DNA of 64,000 nt from CAVXSP01 sp963764505 (GTDB lineage Bacteria > Acidobacteriota > Vicinamibacteria > Vicinamibacterales > SCN-69-37): NCBI GenBank assembly GCA_963764505.1, contig CAVXSP010000001.1, positions 3,410,001 through 3,474,000 on the forward strand, given 5' to 3'. The translations under genes were made by a program, and so were the position numbers. Below the pieces are notes generated by a model, which was not told where the DNA came from, did not search any database, and saw only the letters and a list, made by a program, of their open reading frames with translations. Shown here piece by piece: positions 18,063 to 26,408 of this stretch; position 1 is the stretch's first letter; every line of letters starts with the position of its first letter.

Positions 18063-18550
18063 GCGGGGCGCCCGCGGCCGTCGTGAGGATTGCGAGTCCG
18101 CGAGCGCCGCAGCGACGCGGGGGTGGGACCCCGCCGTCAAGGCCGTCAAGAAAGAGCCAACGATTTCGAGCGTCATCTCCGCGGAGCCCGCGGCGGCGTT
18201 CGACACGCGCGCGGGTCGCCAGCGGCGAGGCGGGCCATCTCCCCGGAGGCCTGCGCGGCGTCAACGTCGCCGCGTTTCGGAATCTCGGGTATGCCGCGTG
18301 TTCAAGAACTGGCATCCTGAGCGCACGCGTGAGGCCATCCTGAGGGTGAGTTTCCAGTTGCCGAAATGAGCTGATCCGTCGTCCATTCGGAAACGTGGAC
18401 CATGGACGTGCCCTGCCGTCAACGCCGCGACACTGGCCACGGCAAAGCGCACGAAGGGATAGGCTTCACTTGGGGCGCAGAATGGTTTGGGTCAGGGCCG
18501 GCGCCAGCGCCGTGTCATCCGGTCGCGGCCAGCGCATGAGGCACACACAG
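18063..18550. other. Non-coding right flank of the island and leader of the N-ATPase operon
   Basis: No credible gene is seen. There is a 7-bp inverted repeat, CGTCCAT (18380-18386) with ATGGACG (18402-18408), about 140 bases before the atpD start; it could be an operator. No consensus promoter can be assigned. An in-frame ATG at 18395 would add 52 residues to AtpD, but these resemble no F-type beta subunit. Confidence 0.5.
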
Positions 18551-19963
18551 ATGGGCACTCCGTCCAGTCGATCGAACCCCGGTGAGGTTCTCTCGGTGCG
18601 CGGCAGCGTCGTAGACGTGCGGTTCGACGCGCACGTGCCGCCGATCTATTCGCTGCTCCGGACCGGTCCCGACGCCGAGATCGTCATCGAAGTGCTGGAG
18701 CAGCGTGATGCGCATTCCGTGCGCGCAATTGCGCTGACGCCGACGCAAGGCCTTGCGCGCGGCATGACGGTGACCGACACGGGCGGGCCGCTCAAGGCGC
18801 CGGTGGGCAGGGGGATCCTGACGCGCATGTTCGACGTATTTGGGCGCGCGATCGACCGCTTGCCGGAGCCGACGGACGTCCAATGGCGGCCCGTCCATCG
18901 CGCGCCACCGCCCTTGTCCGAACGATCCACCACGTCCGACGTGTTCGAGACGGGAATCAAGGTCATCGACGTGCTCATGCCGCTGGAGCGCGGGGGCAAG
19001 GCGGGACTGTTCGGCGGGGCAGGTGTCGGGAAGACCGTGCTGCTCACCGAGATGATCCACAACATGATCGGTCACGAACACGGTGCCAGCATCTTCTGCG
19101 GCATCGGCGAGCGCTGTCGCGAAGGCGAGGAACTGTACCGCGACATGAAAGACGCCGGCGTGCTGCCACACATGGTCATGGTGTTCGGCCAGATGAACGA
19201 GCCTCCGGGCAGTCGCTTCCGGGTCGGCCACGTCGCACTGACGATGGCGGAGTACTTCCGGGACGATGAGCACCGCGACGTCTTGCTGCTCATCGACAAC
19301 ATCTTTCGTTTCATCCAGGCCGGCATGGAAGTGTCCGGCCTCATGGGCCAGATGCCGTCGCGCCTGGGCTATCAGCCGACGATGGGGACGGAGCTGTCGG
19401 GTCTGGAGGAGCGCATCGCCAACACCAAGACCGGCGCGATCACGTCCATCCAGGCGGTGTACGTACCCGCGGACGATTTCACCGACCCGGCGGCGGTTCA
19501 CACGTTCTCGCACCTCTCCGCGTCAATCGTGCTCTCGCGCAGGCGGGCGGGCGAAGGCTTGTATCCGGCGATCGACCCGCTGCAGTCCAGCTCCAAGATG
19601 GGCACGCCCGGCATCGTCGGCCAGCGGCACTACGATCTGGCTCAGGAGATCCGGCGGACGCTCGCGCGATACGCGGAACTCAAGGACCTCATCGCCATGC
19701 TCGGGCTCGAGCAGCTTGCACCAGGCGACCGCGAGGTCGTCGCCCGCGCCCGTCGACTCGAGCGGTTCCTCACCCAGCCCTTCTTCACGACCGAGCAGTT
19801 CACCGGTCTCACAGGCAAGCTCGTCAGCCTCCCGGACGCGCTGGACGGCTGCGAACGAATCCTGCGCGATGAATTCAAGGACTACCCGGAGCGCGCCCTC
19901 TATATGATCGGGGCGATAGACGAGGCGAAGGGCCACCATGCCGCTGGCGCTCATGAACCTTAA
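18551..19963 (+). CDS. atpD: N-type ATPase catalytic subunit beta
   Basis: A 470-residue F1-type beta subunit. The N-terminal barrel has GEVLSVRGSVVDVRFDAHVP. Walker A GGAGVGKT lies near 155-162, followed by the catalytic glutamate in GIGERCREGEELY. Walker B is DVLLLIDNIFRF. The ATP-binding loop includes GYQPTMGTELSGLEERI. It is the first gene of a nine-gene operon in the order D-C-Q-R-B-E-F-A-G, the signature of N-ATPases, which are alternate F-type ATPases usually present beside a conventional one. ATG at 18551 is chosen with GAGG 9 bases upstream; an ATG at 18536 is also possible. Confidence 0.93.
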   Translation: MGTPSSRSNPGEVLSVRGSVVDVRFDAHVPPIYSLLRTGPDAEIVIEVLEQRDAHSVRAIALTPTQGLARGMTVTDTGGPLKAPVGRGILTRMFDVFGRAIDRLPEPTDVQWRPVHRAPPPLSERSTTSDVFETGIKVIDVLMPLERGGKAGLFGGAGVGKTVLLTEMIHNMIGHEHGASIFCGIGERCREGEELYRDMKDAGVLPHMVMVFGQMNEPPGSRFRVGHVALTMAEYFRDDEHRDVLLLIDNIFRFIQAGMEVSGLMGQMPSRLGYQPTMGTELSGLEERIANTKTGAITSIQAVYVPADDFTDPAAVHTFSHLSASIVLSRRRAGEGLYPAIDPLQSSSKMGTPGIVGQRHYDLAQEIRRTLARYAELKDLIAMLGLEQLAPGDREVVARARRLERFLTQPFFTTEQFTGLTGKLVSLPDALDGCERILRDEFKDYPERALYMIGAIDEAKGHHAAGAHEP

Positions 19964-20339
19964 GGTGCTCCTGCCATTCGGAGTGTTCGCCGAAACGACC
20001 GGCGTCTCGCGCATCGTCGCGGAGACTCGAGACGGGTCGTTTGGACTGCTGCCGCACCGGCTCGATTGTGTGGCGGCGCTCGCACCCGGGATTCTCACGT
20101 ACGAGATCGACGGCGAGGGCGACGTGTACCTGGCCATCGACGCAGGCGTGCTGGTGAAGACGGGTACGGACGTGCTCGTGTCCGTTCGCCGGGCGCTGCG
20201 CGGGGAGGACCTGCGTCATTTGCGCGATGCGGTCGCACAGGAGTTCCTGACTCTGGGCGAGCGCGAGCGAGACGTGCGCCTGGTCATGGCGAGACTGGAA
20301 GCCGGGTTCTTGCGTCGCCTCGCGACGTTGTCGAGATGA
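19938..20339 (+). CDS. atpC: N-type ATPase subunit epsilon
   Basis: A 133-residue protein with the N-terminal beta-sandwich of F1 epsilon (LKVLLPFGVFAETTGVSRIV, GSFGLLPHRLDCVAALAPGI) and a helical C-terminal arm. It links the central stalk to the c-ring. It overlaps atpD by 26 bases and its stop overlaps the atpQ start (ATGA). An internal ATG at 19953 is an alternative start. Confidence 0.9.
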   Translation: MPLALMNLKVLLPFGVFAETTGVSRIVAETRDGSFGLLPHRLDCVAALAPGILTYEIDGEGDVYLAIDAGVLVKTGTDVLVSVRRALRGEDLRHLRDAVAQEFLTLGERERDVRLVMARLEAGFLRRLATLSR

Positions 20340-20674
20340 GCGACGAGCCGAAGAGACAGGACGCGACCCGCGACACCGCCTTCCCCGATGAGGTCGGCGC
20401 GAAGGCGGCACGCAAGCTCAAAGCCCGGCGGACCCCCACGCCCGGGATCTGGTTCGGCCTGGGCATGATGGGACTGATCGGCTGGTCGGTGGTCGTGCCG
20501 ACGCTCGCGGGCGCCGCGCTCGGGCTCTGGCTGGACCGCCGCCTTCCGGGCACACATTCCTGGACGCTGGCGCTCATGGTCGCCGGGCTCGCCATCGGGT
20601 GCTTCAACGCGTGGCGCTGGATCAGCAAGGAAGACACGAGCATGCGGGAGGACCAGCAGAATGGCGATGGATGA
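20336..20674 (+). CDS. atpQ: N-type ATPase accessory membrane protein AtpQ (AtpI-like)
   Basis: A 112-residue protein with a basic, charged N-terminus and two membrane helices (WFGLGMMGLIGWSVVVPTLA and SWTLALMVAGLAIGCFNAW). It has the AtpI-like pattern GAALGLWLDRRLP between them. Position third in the operon identifies it as AtpQ, thought to help assemble or supply ions to the c-ring. It overlaps both neighbours. Confidence 0.85.
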   Translation: MSDEPKRQDATRDTAFPDEVGAKAARKLKARRTPTPGIWFGLGMMGLIGWSVVVPTLAGAALGLWLDRRLPGTHSWTLALMVAGLAIGCFNAWRWISKEDTSMREDQQNGDG

Positions 20675-20978
20675 CGCGCTGCCCCTGCTGCTGGCCTGCG
20701 CGGCGGGGACGGGGCTCGGCGCAGTGTTCTTCGGCGGGTTGTGGTGGTCGGTGCGCAGGGGTCTCTCGTCCACACAGCCCGCTCTGTGGTTCGCCGGCAG
20801 CGCGCTCCTGCGGACGACCCTGGCCCTGACCGGGCTGTACGTGGTTTCGAGTGGCCACTGGGGGCGGCTGCTGGCGTGTCTGCTCGGATTCGTCATCGCG
20901 CGGACGGCCGTGACGCGGCTGACCAGGCCGTCGGGCGGCCACCACGTCAGGGCACGAGAGGCTCGTCATGCGCCTTAG
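20661..20978 (+). CDS. atpR: N-type ATPase accessory membrane protein AtpR
   Basis: A 105-residue protein with three hydrophobic helices (LLLACAAGTGLGAVFFGGLW; LWFAGSALLRTTLALTGLYV; LLACLLGFVIARTAVTRL). Arginines lie within the second and third helices. AtpR is specific to N-ATPase operons and its membrane arginine is proposed to contact the c-subunit carboxylate during assembly. It overlaps atpQ by 14 bases and atpB by 11. Confidence 0.85.
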   Translation: MAMDDALPLLLACAAGTGLGAVFFGGLWWSVRRGLSSTQPALWFAGSALLRTTLALTGLYVVSSGHWGRLLACLLGFVIARTAVTRLTRPSGGHHVRAREARHAP

Positions 20979-21678
20979 TCCCGATCAGATGGTCTTCTGG
21001 CGACACGGGTTCTTCACCCTCAATGCGACCATTGTCTTCACCTGGGGCGTGATGCTCGTGCTGGCCGTCGGGTCGCGACTCGTCACACGCCGGCTCTCCA
21101 CGGGCCTGGAGCGGTCCCGCTGGCAGAACCTCCTCGAGATCGTCGTCACCACGATCGAACGACAGATCGAGGACGTCGGCCTCCGCCAGCCCGACACCTA
21201 CCTCGGCTTTCTGGGCACGCTCTTTCTGTTCGTCGCCACGGCCAGCCTCGGCACGGTCGTTCCCGGCTACGAACCTCCGACAGGATCGCTCTCCACGACC
21301 GTGGCGCTGGCCCTGTGCGTGTTCGTCGCGGTGCCGTTCTTCGGCATCAAGGCCGAGGGCGTGGGCGGCTACTTCGACTCCTACACGAAGCCCACGGTCC
21401 TGATGCTGCCGTTCAACATCATCAGTGAACTGTCGCGGACCCTGGCCCTGGCCGTGCGCCTGTTCGGCAACATGATGAGCGGGGCGATGATCGTCGGGAT
21501 CCTGCTCACCATCGCGCCGTTCGTGTTTCCGATCGTCATGACGGCGCTCGGCCTGCTCACGGGCATGGTGCAGGCCTACATCTTCAGCATCCTGGCCGCC
21601 GTGTACATCGCGGCCGCCACGCGCGCTCGCAGGGCGACGCAAAGGCCGGCGCCGGCGTTGAGCGCGGCCGAAGAATGA
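20968..21678 (+). CDS. atpB: N-type ATPase subunit a
   Basis: A 236-residue integral membrane protein. The essential arginine is Arg164 in SRTLALAVRLFGNMMSG, in the fourth long helix of the family. The last helices (VFPIVMTALGLLTGMVQAYI) form the second ion half-channel. The C-terminal tail is cytosolic and alanine-rich. It works with the c-ring as the stator channel. Confidence 0.93.
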   Translation: MRLSPDQMVFWRHGFFTLNATIVFTWGVMLVLAVGSRLVTRRLSTGLERSRWQNLLEIVVTTIERQIEDVGLRQPDTYLGFLGTLFLFVATASLGTVVPGYEPPTGSLSTTVALALCVFVAVPFFGIKAEGVGGYFDSYTKPTVLMLPFNIISELSRTLALAVRLFGNMMSGAMIVGILLTIAPFVFPIVMTALGLLTGMVQAYIFSILAAVYIAAATRARRATQRPAPALSAAEE

Positions 21679-21700
21679 GAGACCAACCAAAGGAACCGCC

Positions 21701-21982
21701 ATGGACAGCCTGACCCTCGTCGCCGTCGTCTCGATTGCTGCCGCCGGTCTCACCACCTCCATCGGGTGCATGCTACCGGCGCTCAGCGAAGGACGGGCGG
21801 TCGCCACGGCGCTGACCTCGCTCGCGCAGCAGCCGGACGCCTCCGCCACCATCACGCGGACCCTCTTCGTCGGTCTGGCGATGATCGAGTCCACGGCGAT
21901 CTACTGCTTCGTCGTCTCGATGATTCTCATCTTCGCCAATCCGTTCTGGAACTACGCGATCGCGCACGTGACGGGACACTGA
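21701..21982 (+). CDS. atpE: N-type ATPase subunit c
   Basis: A 93-residue hairpin of two membrane helices. Helix 2 has Glu63-Ser64-Thr65 and Tyr68 (MIESTAIYCF), the set known from sodium-binding c-rings. Helix 1 has a second carboxylate, Glu30 in ALSEGRA, where classic sodium rings have Gln. Two carboxylates per c subunit are typical of N-ATPases; published work on a Burkholderia ring of this type favoured proton binding. The ion specificity here cannot be decided from sequence. Separate gene with an AAAGGAACC-type ribosome-binding site. Confidence 0.93.
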   Translation: MDSLTLVAVVSIAAAGLTTSIGCMLPALSEGRAVATALTSLAQQPDASATITRTLFVGLAMIESTAIYCFVVSMILIFANPFWNYAIAHVTGH

Positions 21983-21986
21983 ATCC

Positions 21987-22802
21987 GTGCTGATCGACTG
22001 GTTCACCGTCGGCGCGCAAGTCCTCAACTTCGTCGTCCTGGTGTGGTTGATGAAGCGCTTTCTGTACAGGCCCATCCTCGACGCCATCGACGCGCGTGAG
22101 AAGCGGATTGCCGCCGAGCTCGCGGACGCCGCCGCGACGAAAGCCGAGGCCGACAAGGACCGCGCGGCGCTCCAGCACAAGCACGACGAGTTCGACCGGG
22201 AGCGCGCCGCGCTGCTGAGCAAGGCGACCGCCGACGCGAACGCCCAGCGGCAGCAAATCCTCGAGGAGGCCCGGAAGACCGCCGATGCCTCCAGCGAGAA
22301 GCGGCGGCAGGCATTGAGGCAGGAGGCGCAGCGCCTCAATCAGGCGATTCGCCGACGGACGCAGCAGGAAGTCTTCGCCATCGCGCGCAAGGCGCTGGCC
22401 GATCTCGCCACCGTCAGCCTGGAGGAACGCCTGAGCGAGGTCTTCACGCGCCGCTTGCGGGAGATGGACGACCAGGCGAAGGCCGGTCTCGGCCAGGGGC
22501 TGAAGACCGGCGCCGACCCCGCGCTCGTGCGCAGCACGTTCGAGCTGCCTCCAGAACAGCGCGCGGCGATCCGGAACGCACTCAACGAGACCTTCTCGGC
22601 CGACGTCCATGTCCGCTTCGAGACCGCCCCTGACTTGATAAGCGGGATCGAGCTCGCCACGAACGGGCACAAGGTGGCGTGGAGCATCGCGGATTACCTC
22701 ACCTCGGTCGAGAAGGGCGTCGACGCGCTGCTGAAGGAGCAAGAGACGCCTGAAGACGAGCTCACGATCGACGCACCCACACCCGAGACGAAGGGCCCAT
22801 GA
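21987..22802 (+). CDS. atpF: N-type ATPase subunit b with delta-like C-terminal domain
   Basis: A 271-residue protein, much longer than a standard b subunit (about 160). One membrane helix (FTVGAQVLNFVVLVWLMKRF) is followed by a long right-handed coiled coil to about 150. A C-terminal domain follows (ELPPEQRAAIRNALNETF, LISGIELATNGHKVAWSIAD) that matches the C-terminal part of delta. N-ATPase operons lack a separate delta gene and carry this fused form. GTG start; it overlaps atpA by 4 bases. Confidence 0.9.
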   Translation: MLIDWFTVGAQVLNFVVLVWLMKRFLYRPILDAIDAREKRIAAELADAAATKAEADKDRAALQHKHDEFDRERAALLSKATADANAQRQQILEEARKTADASSEKRRQALRQEAQRLNQAIRRRTQQEVFAIARKALADLATVSLEERLSEVFTRRLREMDDQAKAGLGQGLKTGADPALVRSTFELPPEQRAAIRNALNETFSADVHVRFETAPDLISGIELATNGHKVAWSIADYLTSVEKGVDALLKEQETPEDELTIDAPTPETKGP

Positions 22803-24379
22803 CGATCGCGCCTGAGGGCCTCGAGCGCGTCTTCGACCGCACGTTCGCGAGAATCGGCCAGGTCCGGGTCGCCTTCACGCCGTCCCTGACGGTGCGCGAG
22901 GTCGGCGTGGTCACGACCGTGTCGACGGGCATCGCCAAGGTGTCCGGCCTTCCCAACGTGGGCTTCGAGGAACTGCTCGAGTTTCCGGGCGGCGTCTTCG
23001 GCATCGCGTTCAACGTGGACGCGCACGAGGTGGGAGTCGTGCTGCTCGGCGACTACCGGGACGTGCAGGCCGGCGATGACGTCCAGCGCACGGGCCGGGT
23101 CCTGGATGTGGCGGTCGGCGACAGCCTGCTGGGACGCGTCATCGATCCGCTCGGACGGCCGCTCGACGGCCACGGTCCCGTGTCGCCGGACGAGCGTCTG
23201 CCAATCGAACGCCCCGCCCGGCCCATCATGGATCGGGCGCCGGTGACGGTGCCGCTCGAGACCGGCCTGAAAGTCATCGATGCGCTGATTCCCATCGGGC
23301 GCGGTCAGCGTGAGTTGATCCTGGGCGACCGGCAGACGGGCAAGACCACCGTCGCGATCGACACCATCCTGAACCAGCGCGACCGGAACGTGCTGTGCGT
23401 CTATTGCGCTGTCGGCCAGCGTGCGTCCGCCGTCGCGAAGGTCATCGCCGACCTCCGCGAGCACGGCGCGATGGCGTACACCGTCGTGGTCGTCGCCGAG
23501 GGGAACGATCCCCCGGGTCTCGAATATATCGCGCCGTATGCGGCGACCAGCATCGCGGAGCACTTCATGGATGCGGGCCGCGACGTGTTGATCGTGTACG
23601 ACGACCTCACGCACCACGCCCGCGCCTATCGCGAGCTGTCGCTCCTGCTGCGTCGGCCGCCGGGTCGAGAAGCCTTCCCCGGCGACATCTTCTATGTCCA
23701 CTCGCGGCTGCTGGAGCGCGCCACGCATCTGCGGAAGGACCTCGGCGGCGGCTCGCTCACGGCGCTGCCCATCATCGAGACCGAGGCCCAGGACATTTCC
23801 GCCTACATTCCCACCAATCTGATCTCGATCACCGATGGGCAGATCTACCTCTCGCCGTCGCTGTTCGAACTCGGCGTGCTCCCCGCCGTCGACGTCGGCC
23901 GGTCCGTCTCGCGGGTCGGCGGCAAGGCCCAACGCGCGGCCTTCCGGGCGGTGGCGGGCGACCTCAAGCTCGCCTATGCGCAGTTCGAGGAACTGGAGAC
24001 CTTCGCCCGTTTCGGCGCCCGGGTGGATGACGACACGCGGGCGATCATCGCGCATGGACAGCGCATCCGCGCCTGCCTGAAACAGGCGGCCTTCGCTCCG
24101 GTTCCGGTGCCGGCGCAGATCGCCATCCTGCTGGCGCTGACGGCAGGCCTCTTCGACAGGGTGCCGCTGGACCTGATGGCGGGCGCCCAGCAGGCGGTCC
24201 AGGACGCGGTGGCGACGATGCTGTCGGAAGTGTCCGCGCGTCTGGACCGCGCCGACGCATTGACCGCCGAGGATCGCAAGGGGATCCTCGACGCCGGACG
24301 TGCGGCGCTCGTCGCCCTTCAGCCTCCCCCGACTGCGCCCGCGCCGGCGCCCCGCAGGCCCCTCACGACGCCGCCATGA
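22799..24379 (+). CDS. atpA: N-type ATPase subunit alpha
   Basis: A 526-residue non-catalytic F1 subunit. Walker A GDRQTGKT is at 176-183. The alpha-specific region PVTVPLETGLKVIDALIPIG precedes it, and SLTALPIIETEAQDISAYIP follows near 320. The Arg finger region lies in SISDGQ-like ITDGQIYLSP and VDVGRSVSRVG. The C-terminal tail is proline-rich. It overlaps atpF and atpG by 4 bases each. Confidence 0.95.
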   Translation: MTIAPEGLERVFDRTFARIGQVRVAFTPSLTVREVGVVTTVSTGIAKVSGLPNVGFEELLEFPGGVFGIAFNVDAHEVGVVLLGDYRDVQAGDDVQRTGRVLDVAVGDSLLGRVIDPLGRPLDGHGPVSPDERLPIERPARPIMDRAPVTVPLETGLKVIDALIPIGRGQRELILGDRQTGKTTVAIDTILNQRDRNVLCVYCAVGQRASAVAKVIADLREHGAMAYTVVVVAEGNDPPGLEYIAPYAATSIAEHFMDAGRDVLIVYDDLTHHARAYRELSLLLRRPPGREAFPGDIFYVHSRLLERATHLRKDLGGGSLTALPIIETEAQDISAYIPTNLISITDGQIYLSPSLFELGVLPAVDVGRSVSRVGGKAQRAAFRAVAGDLKLAYAQFEELETFARFGARVDDDTRAIIAHGQRIRACLKQAAFAPVPVPAQIAILLALTAGLFDRVPLDLMAGAQQAVQDAVATMLSEVSARLDRADALTAEDRKGILDAGRAALVALQPPPTAPAPAPRRPLTTPP

Positions 24380-25275
24380 GCGATTCCACAGCGGGCCTTC
24401 GCCGCAAGATCAGTCGTGCCCGAGACCTGCAGTCCGTCGTCCGCACCATGAAGAACATGGCCGCCTCGAGCATCGGGCAGTACGAGCAATCCGTACGGGC
24501 CCTGACTGACTACTACCGGACCGTCGAGCTCGGACTGGGCGCGTGTTTTCGCGAGGCCGCGCCGGCCGCCTCCCCGGAGACGGTGACGCGGCCCACCGAG
24601 GCGGGCACGATTGGCGCGGTGGTCTTCGGGTCCGACCAGGGACTCGTCGGCCAGTTCAACGAGGTGATCACCGCGTATGCGCTCGAGACTCTCATGGCGT
24701 TGCCCGGCACACGCTACGTCTGGGCCGTCGGGGATCGGGTGCACGCTCGCCTGGCGGACGCCGGGCTGCCGCTGGCCGGCGTGTTCGCCGTGCCGAATAC
24801 CGTCTCCGCGATCACCACGCTGGTCGGGCAGATTCTCGTAGAGGCCGAGGCGGGTCGCCGCCAGCGCGACGTCGGGGAACTGCATCTCGTCTACAACCGG
24901 CGCGCCTCCGGTGCGGCATATGTGCCGGTCAGTCAACGGCTGCTCCCGCTCGACGAACGTTGGCGCCAGGAGCTGGCCGCGCGTCCGTGGCCGACGAAGC
25001 CGTTGCCCGAAGTCATCGGCGTGGGTACGTCGACCCTGCGCGCATTCATCCGCGAGTACCTCTTCGTCTCCCTGTTCCGTGCGTGCGCGGAATCGCTCGC
25101 GAGCGAGAACGCGAGCCGCCTGGCGGCGATGGAACGGGCCGACAAGAACATCGACGAATTGCTGGAGGGGCTGCACGGCACGTTTCGGCGTGTGCGTCAG
25201 GGCAGCATCGACGAAGAACTGTTCGACGTGGTCTCCGGGTTCGAGGCCTTGATGCATGGCGACGACCGGCGCTGA
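24376..25275 (+). CDS. atpG: N-type ATPase subunit gamma
   Basis: A 299-residue central-stalk subunit. The N-terminal helix has LRRKISRARDLQSVVRTMKN and the C-terminal helix has ENASRLAAMERADKNIDELL, which together form the rotor coiled coil. The middle Rossmann-like part has AVVFGSDQGLVGQFN. It is the last gene of the operon; two terminator-like hairpins follow it. Confidence 0.93.
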   Translation: MSDSTAGLRRKISRARDLQSVVRTMKNMAASSIGQYEQSVRALTDYYRTVELGLGACFREAAPAASPETVTRPTEAGTIGAVVFGSDQGLVGQFNEVITAYALETLMALPGTRYVWAVGDRVHARLADAGLPLAGVFAVPNTVSAITTLVGQILVEAEAGRRQRDVGELHLVYNRRASGAAYVPVSQRLLPLDERWRQELAARPWPTKPLPEVIGVGTSTLRAFIREYLFVSLFRACAESLASENASRLAAMERADKNIDELLEGLHGTFRRVRQGSIDEELFDVVSGFEALMHGDDRR

Positions 25276-25290
25276 TGGTACACGTCTGAG

Positions 25291-25310
25291 CGTATCGCGG
25301 GCGCGATACG
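25291..25310. terminator. Hairpin 15 bases after the N-ATPase operon
   Basis: CGTATCGCG (25291-25299) and CGCGATACG (25302-25310) are perfect complements. No T-run follows, but position directly after atpG suggests an operon terminator. Confidence 0.5.
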
Positions 25311-25326
25311 ATGCGTCCGCCGAGGC

Positions 25327-25345
25327 GTCCGGCGGCCCGCCGGAC
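25327..25345. terminator. Second hairpin between the N-ATPase operon and the iron permease gene
   Basis: GTCCGGCGG (25327-25335) and CCGCCGGAC (25337-25345) are perfect complements with almost no spacer, so about seven pairs can form around a short loop. It lies just before the permease ribosome-binding site. Confidence 0.4.
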
Positions 25346-25359
25346 ACGGAGGAGGACGG

Positions 25360-25845
25360 ATGCGCCCCACGAGATCCAGGTCGAACTTCACGCGATTCGC
25401 CAAATGGACGGCACGAATGTCCGGGCGGCCGCGGGCTTTCACGTCCGCCGCCGCGATCATCGTCGTGTGGGCCGTCCTCGGCCCGATCTACGGGTTCAGC
25501 GACACGTGGCAGCTCGTCATCAACACCGGCACGACCATCGTGACGTTCCTGATGGTCTTTCTCATCCAGAACACGCAGAACCGCGATGCGGAGGCCATCC
25601 AAGTCAAGCTCGACGAGCTGATTCGCGTCACGAAAGGGTGCCACAACGCACTTCTCGATCTCGAGGAGCTCGAGGACACGGAACTGGATCGCATCCTCGA
25701 GGACTATCAACGGCTGGCCAAGAGAGCACGCACGGCCATGCGCCGCGGCCAGAGCGATACCGGAGTCGCCCGCGTTCCTTCGAAAGGCGCGGGTGCGGGA
25801 CGGACGAAGGAGACGGAGGAGACGGATGAAGAGGACGGATCGTAG
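25360..25845 (+). CDS. Low-affinity iron permease family protein
   Basis: A 161-residue membrane protein of the Fet4-like family. Two helices are visible (TSAAAIIVVWAVLGPIYGF and LVINTGTTIVTFLMVFLIQN), with the family motif IQNTQNRDAEAIQVKLDELI after the second. An acidic linker and a Glu/Asp-rich tail follow. In bacteria the transport role is inferred from yeast homologues. GGAGGAGG precedes the ATG. Confidence 0.85.
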   Translation: MRPTRSRSNFTRFAKWTARMSGRPRAFTSAAAIIVVWAVLGPIYGFSDTWQLVINTGTTIVTFLMVFLIQNTQNRDAEAIQVKLDELIRVTKGCHNALLDLEELEDTELDRILEDYQRLAKRARTAMRRGQSDTGVARVPSKGAGAGRTKETEETDEEDGS

Positions 25846-25973
25846 CGCGCGGCCGTTTTCGTGCGAGGAAAGCCGCGGCCCGAATTTCGAAACGATCCGG
25901 ACGGCTCCGCGCCAGAACCGTCGGCGCCCGATTGGCAGCGGTCTTGCTCAATCGGCACGCGGAGGTACATTCG

Positions 25974-26351
25974 ATGAATCGACGGATTCTGGCAGTCTGG
26001 ATGCTCGCCGCGACCGCGGGCGCGTGCGGTGGATCCAGCGGAAGTCCCGCGACCTCGCCGACTCCGGCGCCGGTCGCCGCATCCCCCACCACCGTGCTCA
26101 TCCCGAGCGGCGCCTACACCGGATCCGTCGCGGGATTCGCTCCCACGCCGCTGACGGTCCCCGCAGGCACGACGGTGACGTTCGGCAACAACGATGGCGT
26201 GGTCCACACGACGACGTCGGATACAGCCGTGTGGGACTCGCAGTCGCTCGACAGCGGCAAGACGTTCGAGCGGCGGTTCGACGCGCCGGGCACCTACAAG
26301 TATCACTGCACCATTCACCCGTTCATGACCGGCACGATCGTCGTGCAGTGA
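25974..26351 (+). CDS. Cupredoxin-domain lipoprotein (plastocyanin/azurin-like)
   Basis: A 125-residue protein. A lipoprotein-type signal ends in ATAGAC. A Ser/Pro-rich linker leads to a single blue-copper domain. The ligands are visible: His in GVVHTTTS, then Cys, His and Met in YHCTIHPFM. It would carry electrons or copper on the outer face of the inner membrane. ATG at 25974 has GGAGG 8 bases upstream. Confidence 0.88.
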   Translation: MNRRILAVWMLAATAGACGGSSGSPATSPTPAPVAASPTTVLIPSGAYTGSVAGFAPTPLTVPAGTTVTFGNNDGVVHTTTSDTAVWDSQSLDSGKTFERRFDAPGTYKYHCTIHPFMTGTIVVQ

Positions 26352-26362
26352 CGCGCGGCGGC

Positions 26363-26378
26363 GCGTCGGCGCCGACGC
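26363..26378. terminator. Palindrome after the cupredoxin gene
   Basis: GCGTCGGC directly abuts GCCGACGC, 12 bases after the stop codon. It can form a short hairpin or be a site for a dimeric protein. Confidence 0.35.
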
Positions 26379-26408
26379 CTGCCCATCCGGGCACGCTCCG
26401 GCACTAGA

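Noticed and set aside
18395..18550. 52-residue N-terminal extension of AtpD
   Set aside because: No beta subunit has it, and the ATG at 18551 places the usual barrel directly at the start.
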